A DNA stretch of 64,000 nucleotides, from positions 1,364,001-1,428,000 of the forward strand of contig OX637623.1 in NCBI GenBank assembly GCA_951802195.1, read 5' to 3'. The position numbers were made by a program, and so were the translations under genes. This stretch comes from Tausonia pullulans. Taxonomy: Eukaryota > Basidiomycota > Tremellomycetes > Cystofilobasidiales > Mrakiaceae. The notes beneath the pieces are model-generated. The model searched no databases. It was not told where the DNA came from and was given only the letters and a program-made list of their open reading frames with translations. Shown one piece after another: positions 1 through 10,362 of the stretch (position 1 is its first letter; each line of letters begins with the position of its first letter).

Positions 1-522
1 CTGTGGACACCCGAGGCGTCAGGGCGAGCTGGATGCTTGAGCAACGCGTACTGCATGTTTCACGCGTCACGGACGTGAGCGAGACGAGACGCGTACCTTG
101 AGCGTCGACCGGACCTCATCCGCAAACGGCCGGTTCCAGATCGACATGCCCCCCTTTCCTGTACCCGTTGGGTCTCCAGTTTGGACCATGAAGTTCTTGA
201 TATTTCTGGAAAGGTAGTAAGCAGGGGTGACGGGAGAACGAGAGAGGTCAGGTCGAATCAGAGAGCCCCGACCCCAAGCAAGGGAAGTACAAACCTGTGG
301 AACAGACAGCCATCATACTGTCCAGCGGCACATAGAGCGAGAAAGTTCTCTGCGGCCTTGGGGACAGCCTCGCAGAAGACCTCGATCTTGAGATCGCCGT
401 GCGACGTGTGGAGGGTAACGGACTGAGGAGAAGTCGAAAGGTGAAGCACCCGAAAAAAGAGTGCGTCAGTATCCACAGAGAATCATAAAAGGCCAGAAGG
501 AAGGGATTGAAGATCTTACCAT
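1..522 (-). CDS. PPIL3-type cyclophilin (peptidyl-prolyl cis-trans isomerase), 5' part only
   Basis: Cyclophilins isomerise Xaa-Pro bonds; the short PPIL3/Cyp10 class is found with spliceosomes. Three exons are visible: 522-520 (the ATG alone), 422-295 and 205-97. Together they read [17 protein letters not shown], then [16 protein letters not shown] and [19 protein letters not shown], followed by [11 protein letters not shown]. This is the N-terminal half of the family, with the catalytic FHR...FMVQTGDPT segment. Splice sites are ATG|GTAAGA, CAG|TCC, AG|GTTTGT, CAG|AAA and AAG|GTACGC. The last intron starts at 96 and its acceptor is probably at or beyond base 1, so the remaining exons lie outside the window. 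The start codon was chosen because the family begins MSVTLHT and no in-frame ATG fits inside exon 2. The identification is firm; the single-codon first exon is inferred from splice consensus and homology. Confidence 0.9.
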
Positions 523-949
523 TGTAGAGGGAAAATGTTTCGGCGAGCACGAGGAGATGTGACAGCTAGGGACAGGCAAGAATGGACCGTACGTAGATAA
601 TGAGGAGGCGGGAAGAACGAAACGGCCAGGAGTTGTTTCGGAGGCGTGATTGTCTTGGAGATGCAGATAGATAGCGATGAAAAGACTCGCTAACCCTGAA
701 AGCCTGACGTCAAGGTTGTAGTGGATGTTAGAAGACGATTCGCACTCTACGCCGCCTTGACAGCTGCAAGGGACGCGTCGTGCGCGGAGAGCGATTCAGA
801 TGTGCTGACGCTCGCTTAACGACCAGTTAGCCTCCCAACTACTTCAATTCTAGTCCGAGCCGTCTCGGAACCAAGATTTAGCGTAAATTAGTTTCTTTTA
901 ATCGAGACCGTGTCTATGTCCTCTCCCGTCAGATTCTAAACTATCATCC
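523..949. other. intergenic stretch, no gene seen
   Basis: This 427-base stretch lies between the cyclophilin start and the 3' end of the glycosyltransferase-like gene. Both neighbours are on the minus strand. It should hold the cyclophilin promoter and the end of the downstream transcript. I see no open frame with protein-like content and no RNA gene. Confidence 0.6.
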
Positions 950-3628
950 TCATGTCCATTCGTGCTCCCTGTCCCAGACACCCTCGAGATCCATGTCTGA
1001 AGTACACCACTTCGGCCGGAAAGAGTCATCCCCACTCCAATATTGCCGACATCGGAGCGAATGGCCACGGGGAACTAGAGCACGAATGTCCAAGATCAGA
1101 GAATAGCCCTAATTTGATTCAGGAAAATTGATGGTGCACTTACAGACATATCCTCGCCAGCCGAGCTTGTGGCGCTCCCACAACTCGAGCATGCCCTCAA
1201 CCTTCGCCGTGTTAGTAAGATGGGTACGCGCATAAGCCAGCGCTTTGATGGCCTTGCGTTGGAGCTCCTGAGGGTCCTTTAGAGCCTTGGCAATGACGGA
1301 GTCAATTTTCTGAATACAAGATCGATATAGTGTAAGTGCATGCAGGGGCTTGAGAGTCGGGAAATAGGTTCCAATTCTTGCCTTGAGGGACCAGCCCTGC
1401 TTCAACTACAGTAGAAGAAACGGGAATGGTCAGCAACTTTTGCCGTTGCGACTAACGGTGGACAGTCAGTCCTTCGCCCACCTCGATCACAAACTCCTTC
1501 AGGTACTCTTCGCCATCTGTTGGGAGATCGGATGCAACAACGCAGCCAGAGAGGAAGGCCTATTTGATCAAGTACATTTGAGAAGACTCAGCAATCTCCA
1601 CAAGGACCTAGAGCCGCACGATGATGGTGTGTGGGTTCAGGACGGACCTGAGCAAATTTACGGATGGCCTTACGCTCCAGACTCGAGTCAAAGACACAAA
1701 TCTTGGTCTGGCGCATGGCTGCCGCGAACTCCTGGCGCTTCTGCCGATGCTCGGTATGCAAAGGTGAGTCGTCGTCGTAGAATTCCGGCCTGTCGCTCTC
1801 GTTATCGCCAGGAATATTATATCCTGAAGATAATCCATAGTCAGTCGGAGTAAGGCGGATAGAGGCATGGACGACATTTCATCGACCTACCTGGGTGAGA
1901 AAACCAGGAGATGAGACGTCCCTCGGCTGCGCAATCAAGGACGCGCTGACGAATGGGATAGAAGGAGCCGCCGTACCCGAAGCCCTGGGCGTCCACAGTC
2001 TTGTCTTCCCAGCTCTGGGAGATTGGGGTAGTTGAGCGCTTAAGGATGAAATGAAAGAAACGGCACCACGACTTCAGACTCACCTCCGGTGGGTAGTAGT
2101 CCCATCGGTTGGCAGAATCGGATGAGACGGAAAACAGCTGCATCTCTGAAATAAGAACGGAGGTTGAAGAGACCTGCAGTCAGATGGCGGACACCATGGT
2201 CGATTTCGCCTAGGCCAGTGCTTCGGCCTCTCCGGTTGTCCAAGACTGACCCATGTCAGGGAATCGGTCCGACACGCGATCATAGTACAGCATGTCGGCG
2301 AGCTCGTGCGGGTATTTTACGACTGTGATGTTGAGATGTGGTGCATAGAACTTGCGAATGCAATCATCTTTCCCAGGCGGTCAAATCTTTGATTAGTGAT
2401 AGAAGCGGGACGCGGATAGGCGAGCTTTGAACTCGCCGGAGTGACAGTCTCCGAGTTGTCTGATAAACAGGGAAGGCAAAAGCAGCTCAGCACGCGGGAA
2501 AGGCAATTTTTGTGATGTTTCTGGCGCGTACTGTGCGAACAACGTCCCGTGCAAAGGGTTGTCGAGTGCCGGCGAATCGACGGGGAAAATGTCTGAGATC
2601 GTCCTGAAAACAATGAAGCATCGCCGCTCAGATGCGTAGTTATCCAAAACAAAGAAAGACTCTAGCACACGTACCATACAAGATCGAAGTAACCTGGCCC
2701 AACTCCTCCTCCCTCTGCAGCGCCTCGTCGTCGTCGCCGAGCGAGGTTCCAGGAGATCGTCTGCGACTCGTCCCATCCGCCCCAGCCAGGCCCCCAGACG
2801 TCGGTTTCAACGTAAGGATGCACGAGGGATGCGCTGATGAGCTCCGGGGTGTGCGTGTTCATCTACAAATGACGGAATGGATATAGTCCGTTACAGCATG
2901 AGCGTCAGCGCTCGACCCTCCGAAGTCATCGATTTCACCCGCTTGGGTCTAAAGCTTAACGACCCGACTCACCCGGGTCTTCAGGGGTACACAACAGATA
3001 CAGCAGACCGTTGGGGAATCACAGGTGAGTCAGCATCCAAGTGTCAGACCTGCATACATGCAGGTCACACGAGGCCAAACGCGGGCCAAGCCGAAAGTTC
3101 GAGGGCCCCCTGTTGCCTCCACCGAATGCTCACGAGATAGTCCTGGTAGCTGACCAGGAACAAGATCCGGACCCGGCCGTCTGTCCCTCGTCCATTCCAG
3201 CCTCCCTGCCGGATGAGTGACCGCTCGATGGTATCGACGTCCCACTCGCTGGAACTAGCGCCACCTGTCCACCAGACAGCCTGTGGCTCGCTCTCCTCCG
3301 ACCGAGGGGCCCGCCGGCGGCCCGGCTTGTGGGTTCTTGGCAGCTCGCCCCGGCGGTCGAACTGGACGAAGCCGGCGTTGACAAGGGCGTCCGATGCATG
3401 CCGACGTTTTGCGTGCCAGAGGGAGAGGTCATTGAGGAGAAGGGCGGACGAGAGGAGCAGGATGAGCGTCGAGGCGAGCGTGAGAGGGTCTCGAAGAGTC
3501 CGGGCAGAGGCGAGAGCGAAGTGGGAGGCTCGTCGAGAGACGAGAAGGGCCCCTCCAGACAGGATCGGACTCGTCGGCGACCCTCGACGCGTACGAGGGT
3601 GGGAGCCTTCGGCGAGGCGAGGCACCAT
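950..3628 (-). CDS. fungal glycosyltransferase-like type II membrane protein
   Basis: This multi-exon gene encodes a protein with an N-terminal signal anchor (leucine-rich TLILLLSSALLLN, around residues 50-65), then a luminal domain. Recognisable blocks in order are DVWGPGWGGWDESQTISWNL, GPGYFDLVW, IRQLGDC, VKYPHELADMLYYDRVSDRF, GGSFYPIRQRVLDCA, GYNIPGDNESDRPEFYDDDS, CVFDSSLERKAIRKFAQ and the C-terminal RCRQYWSGDDSFRPKWC. These resemble a conserved fungal family annotated as GT-B-like glycosyltransferases. Donor and acceptor substrates cannot be read from the sequence. Exon 1 is 3628-3134 and exon 2 is 2862-2675; the last intron (1143-1075) joins GYV to FPRGHSLRC. The middle boundaries (about 2450-1900) are uncertain, with one possible GTCAGT donor. 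A six-base exon (ACCCGG) inside the first intron is possible but not needed. The acceptor of the last exon is a plain TAG. Family assignment is from memory of motifs, not a search. Confidence 0.7.
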
Positions 3629-4181
3629 GGGTGGCCGAAAGGGTCCTAAAGGATGGATGGGTGGGTGTTGGGGGTCCCTCTCCCTCTTCCCTTCCCTCTT
3701 CGTCTTTTCTCTAGCCTTCCTGGCTGGCCGCGCAGAGTGTCAGAGTGGGCGGAGCACGTCCGCGGATTCGCGGCTGAAGCGGGCCCCAAGGCTTGGCGTT
3801 TCTTAATAATAGGGTGCTTGATCGTACGTGACGTCGCTCGGCAAGTGTTTAAAATGCAGATAAATCAGCCTGTCATCGTCTTGTAGAATACAAACAAAAT
3901 GGCGTGCAAGGCTAACCCCTTAAGCCGATTGTTTTCCACCTGCAAGCTGGACATTAACTATCGTGGCGCACCGCTGCGCGTCGGACCGCAGCTTTCCGAA
4001 CTTCATGAACAGCGATTACCGCGGCGCGACTTCTAAGAGCGTGCGTAGCTCCTTCCCGGTAGCAGCAAGGCATGACGACACAATATAAGCAGAGGACGAT
4101 CACAAATAAAGAGAAAGGAGAAACGAGGAAGAGAAAGCGAAAGTGTTCGTAAAGAAAAAGTCAAAGACAAGACAATTGCGA
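3629..4181. other. intergenic stretch, no gene seen
   Basis: This region lies upstream of the glycosyltransferase-like gene and downstream of the kinesin stop. Pyrimidine-rich stretches occur near 3664-3720. Open frames here on the plus strand continue from the antisense of exon 1 and show no domain. I find no RNA gene. Confidence 0.5.
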
Positions 4182-7100
4182 TCATCTGCCTCCACCACCT
4201 CCGGACTGCTTGCGAGCAGTACCGATCTGGGTGCTGTTGACCTGGAGAAATGAAAATCTAATCAGTTGCATTACGCCGATGCAATGAAGTCTCCAAGCTC
4301 ACCTTTGCAGCGAACCGAAGAGAACAGAGAGATTCTGGGACATGGGCGGCCAAAGGTGAAAGGTTGAGCATCATGAGTGTCTTGCTCTGTTGGTCAGAGA
4401 AGCCTATAGTCAGCTCTTGATGATGTGCGCTCTGAGAGATAGTTTTTAGACTGACCTGACCCGAAAGAGACGTTTGAAGGAGGTAGGTGAGTTTGCTGTA
4501 GGCAGAAGCGGTGTGATCGTGTGTCAGATAACACCCTATGGTTCGCTTGCTCAATTTTTCTTGTCTACGCACGAGTTCCGATATGGGACATGCGCTCCCG
4601 ATCCGGAAGATGCAGATCCCAGAGCACCAATGACGTCAGCGAGGGCACTGAGGCTCTTGTTGATGTTGATCGTCTCCTTGAGTCGATCCTTGTTCTCACC
4701 CGCACCGGAGGAGGTGAGTCGCTCCGAACCGGCGAGGTCGACAAGGTTGAGAACTCCCTGATTGACGGATCGATGAACGTTTCAGCCACGCCTCAAAGAG
4801 GACGGGGTGGAGAAAGTGAGGGCTCACCTCGCAGCTCTCCTCGGTGAGGGTGTTCTGCCCTGACACGCGAAGAGAGAAGACCGAGTGGGAACGTGACGAG
4901 CGCTCATTCATGAGCGTTGCGGCGACGGCTCGTCGGCCCTTCGCCCTGTCGAGAAGGCCGCGCACTTGGTTGGGAGAGCGAAGAGGGACTAGAGTGTGTG
5001 TCCACGCCCTATGTCAGATGAGCTACAGGGCGGGAGTAAATATTACCAGTGCCGACTAACCGACTATGGCGTCCGTAACGGTCGTCTTGACGGTCTTGCC
5101 AATCTTCTCGTGCTTGATTTCGTGCTTCTTCTGGTCAAAGTCACTAGAGCCGAGGAGATCGTTGATTGTCTCATTGTACTAGAAGAGGCGGGCGAAACGG
5201 TTCAGCAAATGTCTGCGGAAAAAACTGAGGAGAGCCCGAGTCCATTTACGATCTCGAGGAACTGGCCCTCTAGCTCGTAGACCCAGCCCTGCTCCTTTAG
5301 GCGCTCAGTGGTCTCAAAGATCTTGATGATGGCTCGCGGGATCATGCCCTGACTCTCCGGCGTCTGAAAGAAAGGATGGGGGCTGGTTAGTTTTGAATGT
5401 ATGCTGACGCTGAAGCAGGGATCTGTAGTAATCATCGCACAGTACCGCCCTCCATGGTGTGACTCTTGCCGGCTCCAGTTTGGCCTGTGAGAACCGCACT
5501 TCGAGTCTCAGTCACTTCATCGCTGTCCAAAACTGCGTCGGCAATAATCGATGCATAAGGCGACTCACCGTAGGCAAAGATGCAGCAGTTGTAGCCGTCC
5601 AAAACGGATTGTGTGAGGCCAGAGATCTCTTCGAAGACGAGCTCCTGCGAGGCAGAGGGCTGGAAGACCTTATCGAAGGCGAAGGGGACGGTCTGCTCGC
5701 GCGCAGAGCCCGTTGCCGACTCCGTCGCAGAGGAGACGACGATTTTGGTACCATCAGGATCGGGGTAAGCTATCGAGGCGAGCTTTCCGTCGACGTCTGA
5801 AGGGAAAGAAAGGTTGAGCATCTTGAGAAAGGATGATCCACACGCGACACGCGAGTCCAAACGTAGTGACACCCTCACCGGCTGCTGGTCGTACTCGAGC
5901 AAAAACGCGGATATTGCCCTTGAGCTCCTGGATGGTGTTGTGCAGCTTTCGTCGCTCGGTCTCTCCCTCCCGGACCTTCTGCTCGGCCTCCTCGACCTTC
6001 TGGCGTGCAGCCTCAACCTCAGCCGCAGTTTCAGCGGAGATCTGAGCCTTCTCTGCCTGCAGAGTAGCAACTTGGGCCTGGAGATCTTTCGCCTGGTTTT
6101 GGAGAAACAAGACCTGGGTGGTAAGGGTCAAGGACTGTGTCGACAGATCCGTAAAGGATTTCTAAAGCCAAGAAGCGATTTCAGCTTGTCATCTGCACGC
6201 CCACTACGCACATGTTGGCACAAGTACGTACCTTGACGACATGAGCTTCGTCTCTCTCCCTCCTCCTCGCAGATGTCTCGGCCTCGAGGTCCTCCTGCAC
6301 CGTCCGAAGCTCCCGCTGGAGCTTGGCCGTCTCCACTCGAGCCTGCTCCTCACGATCCCTCAATTCGCCTTTCTTAGCTCGGAGCTCATCCTCCATGTCT
6401 CGGAGTTCCCGCTCGATGCGACTGCGCTCGCGCTTCTCGCGCTCAAGATCCTCGAGGTCGCGCGCCCACTGGGCCTTCTCGCGCGCAAAGTCGTCCGCCA
6501 CAGCAGAAACGTGACGCGCCGCTTCGGCCTCAGAGGTCTTGGCGACCGAGAGCTGGGTCTGAAGTGTCGTGTGAGCGGTCTCAAGGTTGATGACTGCGTA
6601 CAAGACGCGTAGTCGTCAGCTTGTCAGAAGACCGTTGCAACAGAATTAAAGACGTGAGGAAGACAGGGATGCGACTGACTTCGTGATCGCTCCATCGCGA
6701 GAAGCTCGTTCATGGTCGCCATCTGCTTCTCAATCCCCTCGAGACGACCGTTCGTAGCCTAGATGTGGACAAGCGTGATAAGCACGTCAGCTGACAACCC
6801 AGTCGGGGAAGGCTTTCTGGGCGAACAGAATGATCGCGCACCAGAAGCTCTCCTCCAGCCGGCGACTCCTGTCGACCGACGGGCTCCCTGGAGGTCACCC
6901 GCGAGGCCGACCTGGCGAGGATGGAGCTGGAACCGGCCGTCCTGGACCCGGAAACTGGTGCTCTCGAAGTGGACGCGCTCAGGTTGGGGCTGCGTCTAGC
7001 CCCCACGGCGGCAGACCCAATGGCGGGCTTGGACGCGAGCCTGCTCTCTCGCGGCTGAGTGAGGGACGGCGTGGAGGCCTTCCTAGCAAGTGAGCCAGCT

Positions 7101-7492
7101 GTAGTCCTCTGGGATGCGCGGAGAGAGGCACTCGAGGTAGAGGACGATGTTGAGGGAGGACGCGACAACGAGGAGCGGGTGATAGTGGCCGAGGGCGCAG
7201 CCGCCCGCTTAGACGCTGGCTGGAAGAGCGAGTCGGATGAGGGCGTCTTGCGCTTGGAGAGGCCAGCATTCGACGTCGTCTCGCTGAGGGCGGGCGTGGC
7301 GGCCGAGGTCGCGGACGATGAAGACTTGGGCTTGATGGGGGAGGAAGCCAGGCGGGGCAGGCGAGAGAGCTGAGAAGGGGCGGGAGAGTGAGAAGTGTTG
7401 ACAAAACACCAGAGGAAGAAGCGAGGGGGATGAGAAGAGGCGAAGAAAAAAAGAGTAAGCAAAGATCGCACCTGGCTTTCGGCCATGGTCAT
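4182..7492 (-). CDS. kinesin-14 (Kar3/KlpA-type) C-terminal motor
   Basis: This is a minus-end-directed microtubule motor for spindle and nuclear positioning. The N-terminal tail (7492 to about 6800, starting MTMAESQ) is Ser/Arg-rich, as expected for a microtubule-binding tail. A coiled coil follows (about 6600-5900, heptad-rich, with [20 protein letters not shown]). Then comes the kinesin-14 neck [14 protein letters not shown] and the motor. Motor signatures seen are the P-loop [17 protein letters not shown] (split by an intron after FAYG), switch [49 protein letters not shown] and the end [20 protein letters not shown]. The C-terminus is a short Gly-rich tail (GGGGGR) before TGA at 4184-4182. 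Domain order (motor last, neck before motor) is diagnostic for kinesin-14. An in-frame ATG at 7540 would add 16 residues; I prefer 7492 because it has a shorter leader and is followed directly by a splice donor after AESQ. Confidence 0.93.
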
Positions 7493-7954
7493 GAGGGAAC
7501 GATAGCGGGCTGTTGACGGTTGAGGGGATCGTTGAACCAAGTCGTGGCGGGCGGAGGAGGGAGGGAAGCGAGCGCGTCGGCGTGTTGTTCAAAAGCCACA
7601 AGAAAGCAGACGCGTCTGACTCTTTTCTAATTCCCTTGGCAACCAACCAGCTCGCGTCATCTTTTTTCTCTTTCAAGCAGGAGTGGTGGCAGAAAGAGAC
7701 CAGAAAGAGCGTTGGGATTGGGCAGGGTTTGACCCTGATGGGTGCCAAGCAGGAAAAAAAAACAGAGAGGGAGAGAATCACAAACATGGCAAGGAGATCG
7801 AATGACGAGATAACCGAGTAGGAGAAAGAAAGATAAAGGCAATGAGGATGAGAAATGCAATGCGGGATTAAACAAGACATGGTGATGGTGCGTGAGAACG
7901 TGTGCGGTACGACAAAGGGAAAACCCGAGGAAACTGTGTTGCGACGTGGCATGA
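7493..7954. other. intergenic stretch, no gene seen
   Basis: This is the kinesin upstream region, directly behind the 3' end of the G-alpha gene. Long minus-strand open frames overlap it (for example 7209-8165), but they are low in protein-like content and cross known splice sites. I see nothing else. Confidence 0.5.
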
Positions 7955-10362
7955 TCAAATATACCCGGCCTCGCGGAGGTTTTTCTGGATGAGATGGTCC
8001 GAAACAGCACTGTAAGGAGGGAAAGGGAGGGACATCAGTCGGCGGAAGAAGTGGTTCAGCGAAGGCTAAGTCGACTGACGACATGCAGAACCTGAGAGAA
8101 GAACACAAGGTAAAGTCATGGTCAGGCAGGTCCACAAATGAGGGTAGAACCATGTTAAGACTCACTTCATAGCGTTGGTGTCGACAGCCGAGGTATACTG
8201 AGTATAGACCGACTTCGTCGGCGTCTTGTTCAGAGAGATGAACTAGAGGAATGGTTCATCGGTCAGTCGGAAGAGCCTAGTTACAATGAACACCACGACG
8301 ACGAACCTCATTGGCGATAAAGGTGGTCGCAGCCGAGTAGTCGTTTCCACCAGTGCTGAGGGAGAGGACATCCAAAAAGGTCAGTTGCTCTGCCACTAAG
8401 TCAAACCATCACTGTGAATGCTCACTATTCCGGGAAGTGGTCCCCCAGCGGGGAAACAGGGAGCTTCTCCCGGAAAATGTCGGTCTTGTTGAGGAAAAGG
8501 ATCTGAGGTGAAAACAGGTGTCAGAATCAACCAAATGCGAATGAGGAGGAAGGAGCAGGATAATGCTTACAATACTCGAGCGGATGAACCCTAAGAAAGC
8601 AAGGAAATGAAAAGGAGTCAGATAGATGTATTTTGTTGACAAAATGTAGCTGCACATACATCGGGAGTTGCAGATCGAGTCGAAGAGGATGAGGGCCTCC
8701 TCCATGCGGTTGACGGTCTCGTCCTCGTAGAGTTTCTGGTCGTACTCCGAGATAGCGACGAGAAAGATGACAGACGTGACCTTAAAAGGAAACCATCTCA
8801 GCGGCGCACGGGAAGGCCGGGATGAAAGTTTGCGAGTCAACTCACGTCCTCGAAGCTGGAGTGTATGGACAGTCAGTCTTAAGAAACGTCAAGACACAAA
8901 CTTGTTGTTGGTCATCATGCACTCACCAGTGGATCCACTTCTTGCGTTCCGAACGCTGTCCTCCGACGTCGAAGATCTTGTAAACATGGTCCTTGAAGGA
9001 CAAGCCAAGAACGAGTCGGGTCAGCGTCCAACCCTGACAACTTGGACCCCCGACTGTAGAGGGAGGCCGATACCGACCTTGATCTTGAAGGTGGTTTCTG
9101 TGATACCCGTCGACTTGACACGCGAACGGAGAATGTCCTGGTCGGACGGCATGTAGTCCGGGCGGGAGATGTCCTTGATGCTGTCGAAGTAGCTGCGGGA
9201 TAGAGGAGTGAACCTGTCAGGTTCGACGTCCTCGCTTGCTAAGGAAAAAGAAGCGGAACGCACTACTCGGCGGAGTCGTTAAGCTGCATCTCGTTCCTGC
9301 GCTCGTATCCCTTCCGGACACCGGCATCCTCCCAGAGAGCCTGAACGGCCTGAGCCAGCTCGGCGGGCATGGTGTCGCTTTCAATCTGGCTCGGAGCAGC
9401 CATGATGGCCGCCTGGTATCCACGGTTGACTTGCGAGACGGGGATCGACATGGTCTGAAGAGCCTCGAGGAGAACTCGCATTCTGAAGACGAGGAACAAG
9501 GTGGCGTTCGAGCCCCCGCGAGACAAGATTAGACTGGCGAGCGGCGAATATGACGGCACAGCAGACACACACGCAAGACTCTCTGGACGTACGACTGGAT
9601 GGTGTTAGAGAATACGATCTCCCTGTACCCACCACGTTCGGTGTCCTTGTATGATCTGACGCGGTCAGGGTTCGATATCAGCGGGCCATCCTTCGGGCGT
9701 GCGTGCGTGGATGCGGATTCAGCTGGCGGTGAGCGGTTGTAAACGCACCCGTGGTGGATGAGCTTCATTTGCTTTAGGACCGTCGACTTTCCGGCTGAGG
9801 GCGGCAGAGAATGCGAATGAGTCAGGACGACGAGGTAGGGCGAGGGCGTGGGGCGCAGCGAGAAGGTCCGCCCTTGACTGACACTCTCCAGCTGCACATA
9901 TACGCAGGCAGGGCAAGATCCACAATGCCGTCAGCTCTCAGCGTTCTCATCGTGAGTTTTCCCGTTCTCTCGAACGGCATCCAAACCGACCTCCAAGGAG
10001 CAGCATCTGTGAGAAGGGTCATTGATTAGGTCAGTGCGACCAACGGAGGAGGAGACTAAGCAAGAGAGGAAGGGAGAGAGGAGAGCGAGAGGAGGGAGGG
10101 GTCCGAGGCCGACGACGACAGTGACGACCAAGGAGGACAGATACTCGCTTTAATCTCGTTACGGGCCTCCCGCTGGTCACGCTTGAGCTGAGCCTCGATC
10201 TCATTGGAACCTGGAGCAGGTGGATAAGGGCGATGGAAGGACGACGGGACAGTCCGTCAGGACAGTGGTTGAGGGCGAGGGAAGCAGGGAGCAGGCCGGC
10301 CGTCCGGGTGACGCACGAGCCTGGGTCGCGCTGTCGACCATGGAAGAGGAACCGCATCCCAT
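7955..10362 (-). CDS. heterotrimeric G-protein alpha subunit, 17 exons with five micro-exons
   Basis: This GTP-binding signal transducer couples membrane receptors to effectors. My model has exons 10362-10317, 10210-10149, 10006-9991, 9891-9883, 9794-9749, 9655-9593, 9482-9267, 9192-9078, 8991-8927, 8855-8846, 8780-8660, 8590-8571, 8502-8426, 8355-8307, 8242-8166, 8091-8080 and 8009-7955. They total 1059 bases: 352 residues plus stop, the usual G-alpha length. Seen features are MGCGSSS (N-myristoylation Gly2, palmitoylation Cys3), P-loop [18 protein letters not shown] (switch I), [12 protein letters not shown] (switch II), FLNKTD (NKxD) and the C-terminal receptor contact KNLREAGYI. The C-terminus lacks the Cys four from the end that pertussis toxin modifies; the end AGYI differs from the Gi-type CGLF/CGLY. 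Intron 2 uses a GC donor (AAA|GCGAGT). Introns 4 and 16 use GTCAGT donors. Confidence 0.93.
9883..9891 (-). other. 9-base micro-exon of the G-alpha gene carrying part of the P-loop
   Basis: The exon CTGGAGAGT lies between acceptor GTGCAG and donor GTCAGT. With one base from the previous exon and two from the next it encodes A-G-E-S of the GAGESGKS nucleotide-binding loop. Without it the P-loop cannot be assembled in frame, so the exon is essential. Confidence 0.88.

Noticed and set aside
2140-2200. A 28-base intron in the glycosyltransferase-like gene
   Set aside because: An upstream GTGTCC donor gives a normal 49-base intron with a CTGAC branch site, so an ultra-short intron is not needed.
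3213-3806. A 197-residue plus-strand open frame
   Set aside because: It lies opposite the first exon of the glycosyltransferase-like gene, whose signal anchor and luminal blocks are clear on the minus strand.
7209-8165. A 318-residue minus-strand open frame spanning the kinesin-G-alpha gap
   Set aside because: It overlaps the last G-alpha exon in the wrong frame and the start of the kinesin, and its content is low complexity without domains.
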